A stretch of 64,000 nt of DNA. Source: Ptychodera flava (Eukaryota; Hemichordata; Enteropneusta; Ptychoderidae). Position numbers and translations under genes: made by a program. This document shows positions 22,501-34,000 of this stretch, piece by piece. The notes under the pieces were generated by a model, which did no database searches, was not told the origin of the DNA, and saw only the letters and a list, made by a program, of their open reading frames with translations. The DNA lies in NCBI RefSeq assembly GCF_041260155.1, contig NC_091936.1:42438963-42502962 (forward strand), in the 5' to 3' direction. Each line of letters begins with the position of its first letter. Positions within the stretch are counted from its first letter, which is position 1.

Positions 22501-22915
22501 AATCTGTACGGGTAACACAAGCTTTTATCTGCTTGAAACAAAACGATGGGTTGATGCTCAGAATCGTGGTGGCCTGATCCAGCCAACTGACCAAGCATTT
22601 CTACTTGTCCGCAGTATGGATCGGCTAATCAAAAAATGCTATGTACACAGTGCTATGGGTCATGTGACTAAAATAGATGTTGTTAAATTCGAGGAGCTAT
22701 TGTGTAGTGATGCTGTCATTTTAGAATACTGGGTGAAAATGGCCAGGCCGCTATCTGATGAACTTAAGCTCCAGCTTCTGTCAGTGCTAGGTAGATTGTT
22801 CAGTAATGTTCATGGTAAAGCAATCCATATGTCCTTGACAGAGAAACACCAAAAAAATGCTAGAATGAATATAAAAGGACAAAAAGGGATTAGAAAACAA
22901 TTGAAGCGAATGTAG
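19586..22915 (+). CDS. Transposon plus-strand gene: C2H2 finger protein with P-transposase C-terminal-like block
   Basis: Exons 19586-19844, 21088-21216 and 21891-22915 join in phase 1 into about 470 residues without a break. Start ATG 19586 has an A at -3 (CAAACATGA). The N-terminus is acidic (IEIDDLSDDSFGSDLDL), then a C2H2 finger CPICEKLL...FSNHIKVH, then a basic exon. Near the C-terminus are IRYITGYLIKSLIKKF and NRGGLIQPTDQAFLLV, which recall the GYxxxK ... RGGLxxP block at the end of P-type transposases. The tail is basic (RKQLKRM). Likely an accessory or split part of the transposase that binds DNA; that role is inference. It converges on the transposase gene with 57 bases between stops. 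Confidence 0.75.
19845..21087. other. First intron of transposon plus-strand gene
   Basis: Bounded by donor GTAAGT and acceptor TACTATACAG. Part of it (about 20030-20270) is GC-richer with open frames on both strands, but no family is recognised and the flanking exons join without it. Confidence 0.6.
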
Positions 22916-22972
22916 ATCAGTGGTTCCATTCACACTGACAGCCAGTGCTTAATTTAGTGTATGTTGCCAGTA

Positions 22973-25900
22973 TCATGATATACGTGGACGTTTCTCGAGA
23001 GGAGTGTCATTTGCAAACTGCATGGCCTCTCTGTGCATATGGGTGTTTCCAGTAACAGGCGCTGTCACACTTGAACCTTGAACTCTTAGATTCACTGTAT
23101 TGTAATCAAACTCTTGGACTGTGGGGTTTTCATTCCATCCACCTGCTTGGCGTTGCTTACCAAACCACTGTTCTAGTGGGTCTTGACTGAAATGTTCGCT
23201 AAGAACAAACTGGCACCTCGTTGCAGTAGGAACTTACATGCCTCAACAAATGAACGAACTGAAAAGAGATAAAAGCAATAACTGACTGTGCACAATTTGT
23301 ATTTACATGTTGACAGAGACTACTACTATGTAAATTATGGACAGTGCATTTGAAATAATAAATTGTCTTTCCTCTTGTTTAATTTTGTAATGTGTTTCAG
23401 AAATGACTTTAAAAATAAAATTCCTTTGTCTGCTAATTTCCTTGGGGATTCCTTGCTATTAAACTTGGACTTAGTGTGATTTTAAAAGGGAAACCATCCT
23501 GTTGAATGAGATACAATGAAAGACATAATAACCTGTGATTTCAATTCCTTGTAGTGTCTGATAGCTGAGCATCATCTGGCCCTTTTCCTTCCTGGTAAAC
23601 ACCCCTTGCCTGTTGTCTACTTGCTCCTTCCACTCCGCAAAGTATTGAAGAAAGTCATTCTGTAGCCACTATTAAGAGGTACAAAAAACATGGGAAACTT
23701 TTGTAGTGTAGGCAATGACACAAGCAGCCATGCAATAAATTTTCTTACTGGATCAAAAATCAGGCAATAAAATTCAAACCCTTAGTAATTGAATGTCACA
23801 TGAAAAATGCATCTGTTGACCAATAATAAATTTTGATGTGCTCACCCCTGAAAAAAATGTAAATTGAAGTGGAAACTTGGAAAAAAATGTAAATTGAAGT
23901 GGAAACTTGGAAAGATCTTGTAATTTGAAGCATGATAAAAGTCTCTGAACAGATTTTAAAGTGAGTACAGAATTGGAATGATGAAGTTTCATCATGTAAG
24001 AAGAAAATAGTGACTTGTAACAATTTGCTGATATCAACTTTAACATTTGTCATTCTCGGCCTGGCAGTGAACGTAAAGTATTTGTCAATTTCATGACCAT
24101 TTTCTGACACTATAAAGTTTTTGAAACTGTAAAAATAGATAAAAGTCAATCTTTCTGCTACAGACTGAAATGGTAACACCACTATCATAAGTTCAGAGCC
24201 TCACCTCGAACCGAGGGTCATTAACGTCTGTGTATGGACGAACATCTGGATTGCCAGTCCGTGTACATTCATTGATTGACCTTACATTCAGACAGTCAAA
24301 GAATTTATTGAACATTCTAATAAACTTCACAGTCTCGGTGACTTGCTGACATCCACTGGCTTCAATAGCATTTGCTACTGACCGACTTAAGACCTGTTAG
24401 CATAATAATACAAAATACACAAACAAATTACTTTGAATCTTTACAAATGAATCATGTCCAATGTGGAAACATGTTAATGTTGAAGAAATTTTTCCATTTT
24501 CTTTCTAATGATTATGACGTAAAAATTTCTTGGTACTTATCAAATCAGCAATATCCAGGGACTCATAGGAGCTGTCAGGCACAAAAACTGATGCATGACA
24601 AATTTAATTTATCACTTTTGCTGCTGACACCCGCATAAAAATTTTCTATTTCAAATGTTGTGAGCTATTACTTTTCAGCCCACCTGTTAATTCAGCCTCT
24701 ATCTTAAGTACGTAGTTTATTTTTTCTAATTGACACATGAAGTTTCAGGCGTTCACACATGTATTGTCGAAGACATGGATGTCACACTTCATCTGGTCAC
24801 AAATATTTGCGTAATTTTACCTGTGCAGCCAAGTTAACTCTCATCACTGAGAATGAGGTAAGGTGGACATGAGACCGTGTCAGCTTCATAACAGTTCTAT
24901 ATAATCCTGCACTCTGTTGCTCATATAGATTTACAATATGTAGCCATGATATGTCTTTGTGATTTCTCTGGAAGACAAAACCAAATCAGATGTATGAAAA
25001 TAAAAATTATGAGTAAGGCCAAAAAAAAAGATTGTTTCTGGTCATTGAAATGTGGCAAAAATGATGCGTCGACGCGATTTTAAAAAATTTTTTGGTGGAA
25101 TTTGATACATTTCCCCTTTTTTTCCATAGGGACAAATGAAAAACAGGACAAAAAAGAGTCAGTGCGCACACTTTGAAACGGTGCGCGCCATGACCAGTAA
25201 CTGAAATCCAGGAAATTAATATTATTTTATTCCCCTTCTCATGTGGTAAAACACTTGCGAAAATCTGCAAACATGGTTATGCAAAGTGAGATTGATGGTT
25301 TATAAGCTAAAATTATACCCATTTGGGGCCAAATTGCCATTTCTAAAGTATTTTCACCAAGTGACAAAAGCAATATGACTTCCTACTGCCTTTAACAGTC
25401 CCATGACAATATTTCACTATCAGCAATGTAAAACTGTCCCTATCCAGTGTACTCTTGAAGCTATGTCTCACATTTTTACTATATATAAAATTACTGTACT
25501 GTGCGCAGTTGATGTTTAGCTCTGAATTACACATCACTGAAAAAAGTTAAAGTAATAAATTTTAAGAATTACTCACCCACATTCTCCTACTCCTTTTATG
25601 GGAATAAGAATTAGCAAAGCAGTTCCTTGCTGTTTTTATGAGATGAGGAGGGTCTGATATGAAGAAAAGCTTCCTAGGTTCACTGGCAAATGGATTTACT
25701 GTACTGTATACCAAAGTGTCTCTCGGTGCATTATGCTGTCTGTGGAGCTTGAAGAATTTCCTATTAGGGCTTGCCCCATCACATGTTGTTGCCAACACCA
25801 TCACTCCTGCCTGCTCAAGATACTCCACTCCTCTCCACATTATGCTGAAAAGTTCATCAGCTGTTATACCATAAGTGGGAAAATGTGCAAATGCAAACTT

Positions 25901-28327
25901 AAAGTTTGTGGCTATGCCTCGCACCATCAGGCATAGCATATATCTTGCAAGGCGCAGGTTGCTGTCAGCAGTACTGCTATCAAAACTTGCTTGGATTCGC
26001 TCTTGGTAATTAAGCAAATCATTTCCCACCGAATCCAAATTCACAAAGCCAATCAGTTCACCACTGTGCTTGTCATATACTAGATCTTCCTTAATTCTAA
26101 TTTCATCTTGTAGCAAGACAACATACCTCTGCCACTCTTCTAACATAGTTAATTTCATCTCTCTTAACAGCTGTCTAGTCACTTCTGGACTGAAATCACT
26201 TATGCCTTTTACACAGTGTGAGTAGTCATACAGGGTCCTCTTACAAGGTAGTTTAATGAATCCACTTTCTCTCATGGTCTTGTATGCTGACGGGCTTTTG
26301 AGGTGCAGTGACAAGCACAATCTTATTATCATTGGGTGCCATCTCATCCCTTTAGGGGACTTGCAAGCATTTGCCTTTAACTGTTCTTCCCAAAAAAGCC
26401 TTTCAAATGTATCTGGTTTGTAATTAGAATTGACATATGATGTGTTCTCAGTCATCATGGAAGCTATGTCACTGCTGGTGTCACTGTTAAGTTCAATGCC
26501 ACAGTCCTTAATTGTCTCTTGCAAATAGCCTTTGATGCGCTTGTCTCTAGCTTGCAACAGTTTAAGCTGTGCTTTAGTATGACGAAGTCTGCCGCAGAGT
26601 CATCTTTATTGAGTTTGTATAAGCAACTCTGGACTGAGTACTGATTCTGTCTTTGAGGTGTGATCTTGTATTTCTACTTCGCATACTTCGTAAAGTCCCC
26701 CTGTACTTACTGCAAGAATGACACCTTGTTCCATTGGTAAGCAAACTGCATTCACAGAACGAATTGTGGTCTCATACCTGACACCATCAGTAGAAATGGC
26801 ACAGAAATTTCCCTCCCGGAATGCTGAAATTGCTTTTTGGCCAGCATGAGACAGGACGGTTACGCTGGGTACAAGTTCCAGGAAATCCTCATCAAAGTTG
26901 CCACAGCAAATGTTAAACTTGTCCAACTCAGACAGAAATCTCAGAATGTGTTGTTTTGACTTTATGAAGCATTTGTTGAATATTGGATGATCTGGATGTA
27001 ACTGCTGGCCGTGTACAGTGATGGCAATAGAAAGATCTGAATTGATTTTGACTGACTTGCTAATGACTGGGAACTTGTCACTGAATGACAAATGTACAAT
27101 GTAGATTTGTCTGCACAAATGGCAGTGTTCCAGCCTTGTGGGAGTGTTCCAGGAGCTGCCAATTCATCTGAGAGTGTTCTGAAGCACCTTTCATTCTCTT
27201 GTGCAGCAAGAAGATTCCTGAAGTCATCATCATTGATGATATTTGGATCATACTGATACATCTTGCCACTATACTCAACATAGAACTCATCTGCTCCAAA
27301 TCCTTCATCATCAAATTTGATAGCAGTTTCTTGGCTGAAAGAAAGAGATGCAAATTAAAATAATGTAAATGTGTGCAAAATAAAAATGGACAAATTCACA
27401 AGTTAGTACATGTGAAGATAATATTTTGAAATTTTGAGATGGGACATTGTCATCACATGAATTTCTCATTCAGTTTTTACAAATTTACATCATGATAACT
27501 GAATTGTTTTCTTCTAAATTTAAAAAGAGTAGTGCCCAATACCCTGACTGTTCTTTACAGAACACTTAATAAAACATACATGGATTACTTGTTTGCTATA
27601 ACATATTATTATCAGAGAAAGCCATTTATTTAATTCCATCTCAGCACTGATGATATGTGAGAGTGTGACTCATGCATTATCAAATACAGTATAGACTTCA
27701 TATGGCATTTACTTCTCTTTTGTGTCATTTAATTACAAAAAACTCACAAACAAAACTCACCATCCCAAATTGTGATCATCCAATACAGGTATGGGAGTAA
27801 CTTCTGATGGCAAATCTCTCATAAAAGATTGTTGTGCCTATTTGGGTAAGGAAACAAACAAACAGTCAATAATACAGTTTATCACATATGCCCCGATGTT
27901 AGTGCAAGGTCAGTGCATTGATTTGAATAGGATCATGTAGAAAATTAGTTACATACATTGAGATTGTTGGACAAAACGGAAGATTTCCATATTTTAGGCC
28001 GCCTTGGTGCTCTCTTAATGCTACTTTGGCAAACACGACAGTTTTCGTCCTGTGAACAGTGTGTGAACACTAAAGTTGGTCTTGCTGCTTTATATCTTGT
28101 CTTCTTATTCGCCCGACGACTCTTTCTCAAGATGGTTTCATCAGTCCCACATATATACGGTGGATGGATTTGTGGGTCATCATCTTTCACATTAATGTTA
28201 AACAATTCCAAAATTTCTTCGCTGAAATCACAGACTTTGGCATAACCGCCTCTCCTCTTTAATTTTTCAGTCGGTAGCCACACACTCTACAAAGAGTTTT
28301 CAGCTTCTTATGGTGACTTACTGCCAT
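22973..28327 (-). CDS. P-element/THAP9-type transposase, 7 exons, five frame breaks
   Basis: Minus-strand exons in order: 28327-27957, 27837-27761, 27334-25577, 24967-24821, 24393-24205, 23668-23533, 23258-22973. Start ATG at 28327-28325, stop at 22975-22973. The N-terminal exon holds a RAG1-like zinc region. The long exon holds KGMRWHPMIIRLCLSLHLKS, the RNase H-fold strand VVLLQDEIRIKEDLVYDKHS and TTCDGASPNRKFFKLH (catalytic-type aspartates), then FFISDPPHLIKTARNCF. Later exons give HKDISWLHIVNLYEQQ, FFDCLNVRS and HFSQDPLEQWFGKQRQAGGW, all classic P-type. Exon lengths and frames show single-base breaks near 28265, 27118, 26620, 26590 and 23208. The usual C-terminal RGGL block is absent here and seems to lie in the plus-strand gene. 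Confidence 0.87.
23844..23909 (+). repeat. Short tandem duplication in transposase intron
   Basis: A unit of about 30 bases (GAAAAAAATGTAAATTGAAG...) occurs twice in succession, inside the intron between exons 24393-24205 and 23668-23533. Confidence 0.8.
27957..28327 (-). CDS. Transposase first exon: RAG1 N-terminal-like zinc-binding region
   Basis: After MAVSHHKKLKTLCRVCGYRL comes FSEEILELFNINVKDDDPQI, then IHPPYIC, then THCSQDENCRVC and a basic stretch APRRPKIW. The order C-x2-C, F-x-I-x-V-x2-D-x3-IHP-x3-C, H-x-C...C-x2-C matches the N-terminal zinc region of vertebrate RAG1 (LCRLCG ... FRIDVKADVDSIHP ... C ... C-x2-C). Similar regions are known in invertebrate transposons such as the N-RAG-TP group. 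A T run (28263-28267, + strand) is one base short for the frame. Donor GTATGT. Confidence 0.7.
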
Positions 28328-29609
28328 GGTAATTCTGTGTCAGATAAACTAAGATACACATTATTAACCTTTGAGCGCCAAAGTCAATTTTGATAACTTT
28401 GAAAAAAATATGCGCCTGCCAATTTTTTTCAGATTTTTGCCAAAATTGTGATAAAAATCTGTAGCAAATGAAATGTGATGTGCATTTGGTTCAAAATTGT
28501 CAGAAGAATTACAGAAAATTCATAAAAATTGGTTACATCATGATAACACTAATTTTTTTGTGGAAAAAATTACAGCACTCAAAAGGTTAAAGAGAAAATA
28601 TAAGGCTATTAATGAAGTCATTTCCATGCAATTTGCCATCATAGTAGTGGACACGGTTGTACATCATCCCTCCCATGTTAGATTTGTCACACGCCATCGG
28701 TTTTTATATGTCGATTGTGATTTTACTTTCCAGACAATGCGGCACGCGTCGATTTGTAAAGTGCCTGACGCGCAAACAAAAAGATGAAAGTTGACAATGG
28801 CTGGCTGTTTCACAGTTGTATACAACACACGTACGTACGTACAGCGTACTGTACGTACGGTATATGATGATAGATGTAGATTTGGAAAACAAAATTGCAT
28901 GTTGTTTTGGTGGGATAGCCGCCAGAATAGTACGTTCACTTTCAATTTCAGACGTGTATAAAACAGTTTTGACTCGAAAGCAAACACACGATGTGCCCCG
29001 GGAACAACCGATTCGTACGTACGCAACACAATGGGCCAATCCTTGAGATTTTTACCACATTTTTCTCCTGATCTTCTGTTTGGACAAGACGACGAGTCGA
29101 TGGCGTCGTGCTGCCTGTCGCGTAGCAACAATGTTTCAGATATTTACTTTGTGTGCTCTCAGGGCAGAAACACTGCCTCACGCCAATCAAAACATAACAC
29201 GCCAGCAGTTTCATAAACACGTCGTTTTCGGACAGACGTGTAGTAGACGGTATGACAGACCGTAAACCATTGAGTAAAATCTGACAGGATCGATAAAAGA
29301 CTTTCAAATTTGGTTCAAACACACTCATTATATATTCATAAAAATGTGAGAGGAATTTTTAAAACTGTAAAACTCACCTCTCCAAGGCTCAAAACTTTCC
29401 AGCTTTCGCCAGCGCGCCAATTCCGCTCAGCACCAAAAGACAACAACAACACGAACTTTGCCGAACATACTTTCGCTTAAAAATTAGCGAAAATCCGGAA
29501 ACTACCGAAGGTTTCATGGTCGGCACTCTTCGGAAAAGAGAGCCGAGAGCTTCATGAGGCGAGGCAAACATGGATTGCTTACGTAACCGCTTCACGCCTT
29601 AAACAATAG

Positions 29610-29639
29610 GTGTTGCCACTCTGTGTATCTTACTCTGTG
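29610..29639 (-). repeat. Right terminal inverted repeat
   Basis: Exact reverse complement of 19378-19407, followed at once by the AGATAAC target duplication. Confidence 0.95.
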
Positions 29640-29646
29640 AGATAAC

Positions 29647-32600
29647 TGATAAGACGTATGCGAGGCTAGAACAGCTATTGAAGATATTGCGAAATATACA
29701 AACTTTACCAATGAAATACCACATGACACAACATCATCATTCCGAACTATTAAATTGATAAAATGATGATTAAAGACTGATTATGTCAAACTCTAGACGA
29801 CTTTTGATGAATTTTTATTTCAAAAAGTATGCCTGTAATGCTCTATATGTAAAATGAAAACAAACAAACTCAAAAAAACAAACAAGAAACTATGGTAGTA
29901 GAAATAAGTGTGTTATCCATATGCAAAGAGATCAAGGTCTAAGTCACAATTCACCATGAAAAGATACTATGAACGGATTTTCCAAAAGGACGTCTTCTAT
30001 GCTTTTTGACGTCATTATTTGTTCCATTGTCATGCGCGTTGTGGTAAATCGTCATACCACTCGCTACTAATCCGGGCAGTTAAAAAGCAGAAGAAAAAAC
30101 AGCAATCTACTGTGATTGTCTTTTTGTTTGCTTTGTTTTGTTCTCGTTTTATTTCGAAACTAGCGTTTCAAAACTAACCACTGACTCAAAAAGAGTTTAT
30201 GAGACCATCGCTATCGTACTTCCGTTTTTGCCGCATATATAATATACATACAATGAGCAAGGTAAATATTTGGCGCAGGGCTGACATTCAAACACTGCAC
30301 TTGTATGCCCCAGTGCCAGTGATATGGCGTGTATATAAGGCCGCTGTAGAATTATGGAGTATGTCAAATTGTTGTCCTTTTGCATGTATGTATCGGTCAG
30401 CCTTAAGGCTGGAAATGTCTATGCCACCTATAAGCTTAGCCAAGGTATGTAACTCTTGTATTTCAGCATAAATTTGTCCAGATATTTAAATATACTTTAC
30501 GGTGGAGAGATGAATGTCACAAGCATGTTCCATTATCGTAAATATTTCTATTTTGATGTGGCAACTTCTGTGAAATGAAACGTTCTCATTTCAGCATTTT
30601 TTTCTTCAATTTATTGCCGTCATGTCGAAAAAGTGCGGCAGTAATTGTCGAATCAGGTTATGCGAAATCTCAAGGCTGTGGAACATTTGACGTATAACTA
30701 AATTCCAAAAGCTATTATTAGTGCATGTGGTAGTGTCGCATTCATTTACAGTTTGTCAACACTTTTTGACACCACTAGAAATTTCACTTGTACGGAGCCT
30801 TTCAACTGGTTGACTGAGCAGCCCCCTGGCGTTAAAACAATTTGAACGAGGCATCCATCAATTGCATCAACCTGATGGAAGATCGGAATCTGTTGTGGTA
30901 CCTGCGTTAAAATAAATTAACGGCTCCTGTTGAGCTTGATGGAACGATAAAATGTTTGTTAAACGAAAATTCCTTGCCATGTGGTTTGCAATTTAAAGTG
31001 ATTTGCAAACTCGAGTAGTTGCTACGATTTTTCAGGTCAGATATGTACCAAGTCGCTCATTGCCTTTTAAATTTAGTTTTTCTTCCCTAAATCTTATTAT
31101 CATTATTAAACGTGCAGAATGAATTTGCTGTTGAAATTAATCTGTGTATAAAGAAATTATACTTATATGTTGACATGTTTCCGCAAGAAAGCGCGAAACA
31201 TGTTTCATTCGGCCACAAATATTTTCATTTATTGATTAATCACGATCAAATTCTCGGATACATAGAGAAAGTAATTATTGTTCTACTTTTTATCACCGAT
31301 TGTTACAATCAAGGAATAGTTTTAGTTGATAGAAAATTCGGTAGAAACATGCGCAATATATTGTACTCCATGTTATGGTATACGGAAGAAGATGACTATA
31401 GGCTAGTTGGCGAATTATCACTGTGAAAACTATACTACAAATGGAGTGGGCATTTAGACCCAAGATCATGAAAAAGCAGTATTGATAGAGCCACAGAACA
31501 CGATGTTCATCATGTATTGACCTGATGACGCAGATTTGTACGGAAGTACGTGAGATGTTAATGTCAGTTTCTAATTAAACAAAGAACACAATCCGGTATG
31601 CTTAGTCAGGTTGAGAATGAAAGCTAAATATTAATATGACATTGCAAAATATATGTTTTATCATTACAGTGGTCGTGAAGTGATTCAGCTTAGATTACTA
31701 AACAATGGATTTTCAATTTGTTATATCTAGTTTGTTACATCCTAAGGTGAAAACTACATTATTGCCATTGGAGTATTTCGATCATCCATTGTGGGCTTTA
31801 TATAGCAAAAGATGATTTGGCGGGAATTTTACGCCCTGGGGCTAGTTACTATCTTTTGTTCCTACGCCAGCTGAAATTTAATGGTCAAAATCTGAGTAGA
31901 AAGCAGCAGCTAACTGCAGCAGACGAAGTGCCTTCATGGGGTTAACGCCTGAACTCAAAATCCAAGCTATGCTCATTCTCCTGTGACAAAATATGTGAAT
32001 TCATGATAGTGTGTATGTCAACTGAACATTTTACCGAAACTTTGGCTAAGTGGCAATAAAGAACACCTATTTGTATCACGCCAATGCAATACTCACTACA
32101 GGTATTTAGGAGACTAATAAATTAACCCATAAGCTCGGTGACCAGCTTTTAACTATGACCCGCCTTATCTGAAGGTCTACAGCGACTTTACTGACTACCC
32201 TGTACAGCAACTATAGATAAATCGAGACAAGTGTATGTGATGCTGAAACAGCCATAGATCACGCTATGACTAGATGAACTTGACGTTACCAGTTCAAGAC
32301 GTGGTGATAATTACACACCATAACTAGACACCTTGACTCTCATGAAATAATGATTTACCACTGATGATATGTCACAATCGAGACGACTTTGAATTACCTA
32401 TTCAAGCATCTGCCTGTAAATCAATGACGTCGAAATGAATAATCTATCCACATACAAAAGGTGTTGGTCAAGGTCAGAATGGTCCCTGAAAGGATTTTTT
32501 TATGAATTTATTTTCCGAAAAGAGTCATTTTATTCTTCGCGACTAGAATATCCCTTGCACTATTATAAAAAATCTAAACAGTCTGTACATTGGTTGGTTT

Positions 32601-33850
32601 GTAGTCTGAGAGTCTCTGTTCTCCGTAATGCATCTTCAGAAAGAGTGGTTGTGACAGGAGTAGAATCCTGATCTACAGTTGTAGGACCTTTCACATCAAA
32701 CATAGAAAAGACCCTTTACGCATACTTGTTATTTTAACTTAACGCAGAGTGCGTGAATTACCTTTATTTCAGTTGATAACAATTGTATAATAATGTACTT
32801 TTATTCTAATTTTTTTTGTATAATGAGTAGTAATAATAGTCTGAAATTGACGAGCGATTTCCATCGCCTGCTCATATAGAAACTTCCCAGCGCTGTTTTT
32901 TAACCTTGTTTGTTTTATATTCTCTTCTCCGGTGATTAGAAAATATAACACTGAATGTCATATCACGCTATAGTACTTTGACTAGCTAATAAAGCAGAAG
33001 GAAGTAAAGAGAGTGTATTTTATTGTTTTATGTTTTTGATTTATTTAAACTGGGAGCTTTAAATTTTCCACTTGCTAAAGTAGAGCTCACAAAGTTGTCA
33101 GATATCTCACTGCCTTATACCTGTAAAAATTCTGGGTAGATATTTTGAACCCACGCTGAAAACAGTACTCCAAAGCAACGTCGATACCATGCACCTCTAG
33201 AAAAGGTATAAAACTTTCATATTTCAAGAGCGGACTACTCCTTACTCTACTATTGCAATATGTTTTGACTCAGCAACGCTGTATGTTCCTTTGACAACGC
33301 ATTTCTTTGCCAACATTTCGACTTTTCTCATTTACCTTAGTTTCTCATTTTGTCTTTTTCTTTAACTAGGAGAACAGCAGTTATCGTAACATCACGGTTT
33401 GATGAAAACAAATGTGGTGGGAAACTTGATGTCAAATAATACGAAAAGTAGGAAAAGCGCAAACAATAACAGCAGCGTACTTTGACTTCTATTGATATGC
33501 TAATAAGGATGTCGCGAGTTCGAACGTGAATAGTAGTGTGACGGCCAGTCAGCGTAAAAATCATGAGTACTCCTTGGAAAATCAGCCGAATTACGTAAAC
33601 GAACTAGAGATTTTCTTCACGAAAGTAATTAGGGAATGAGCAATAATCAGAGTTCAGGCGGGTGTAGGTCATTTATCGAATTACACTAACTTTGAATTAT
33701 TTTGCCGTTCAAAGTTCCGATACAAGTGGCGTCGTCGTAATGGACCCATTTTCGCCGCCAGTTGGCCTGAGGCTATCGGTGGCGGGGTTGACCTTTTGAT
33801 GACCCGCATAGCGACGCATGCTACTCCGTCAACAGATAGCTGCGTTTCAA
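29647..33850. other. Intergenic DNA with one diverged copy of the transposon target repeat
   Basis: No gene recognised. 32130-32260 resembles the sequence on both sides of the 10-kb transposon: CGGTGACCAGCTTTTAACTA against CGGCGGCCAGTTTTTAACTA at 19292, then AGATAA and a GCTGAAACAGC block. It is an unoccupied relative of the target. The remaining open frames (for example 31112-31426) show no domain and no splice partners. Confidence 0.55.
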
Positions 33851-33858
33851 CAGCTAAC

Positions 33859-34000
33859 ATACATACATACATACATACATACATACATACATACATACAT
33901 ACATACATACATACATACATACATACATACATACATACATACATACATACATACATACATACATACATACATACATACATACATACATACATACATACAT
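33859..34000 (+). repeat. (ACAT)n microsatellite abutting an LTR
   Basis: Pure ACAT array ending exactly where the LTR begins (TGTTACGTG at 34001), so the LTR element probably inserted into or beside the array. Confidence 0.95.

Larger units (their letters stand above)
19378..29639. mobile_element. 10.26-kb two-gene P-element-like DNA transposon
   Basis: Perfect 30-bp terminal inverted repeats at 19378-19407 and 29610-29639, starting CACAGAGTAAGATACACAGA, with CACAGAG twice inside each. AGATAAC flanks both ends (19371-19377 and 29640-29646), a 7-bp target duplication. Inside are two convergent genes: a C2H2 protein on + (stop 22915) and a P/THAP9-type transposase on - (stop 22973). Perfect ends and duplication suggest recent insertion. 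P elements usually make 8-bp duplications, so the 7-bp length is slightly off. The superfamily rests on the transposase motifs. Confidence 0.9.

Noticed and set aside
28664-29328. Overlapping open frames upstream of the transposase on both strands
   Set aside because: No domain, no splice fit to the transposase start at 28327; more likely its promoter region.
31112-31426. A 104-residue open frame
   Set aside because: AT-rich, no recognisable domain, no splice signals or paralogue.
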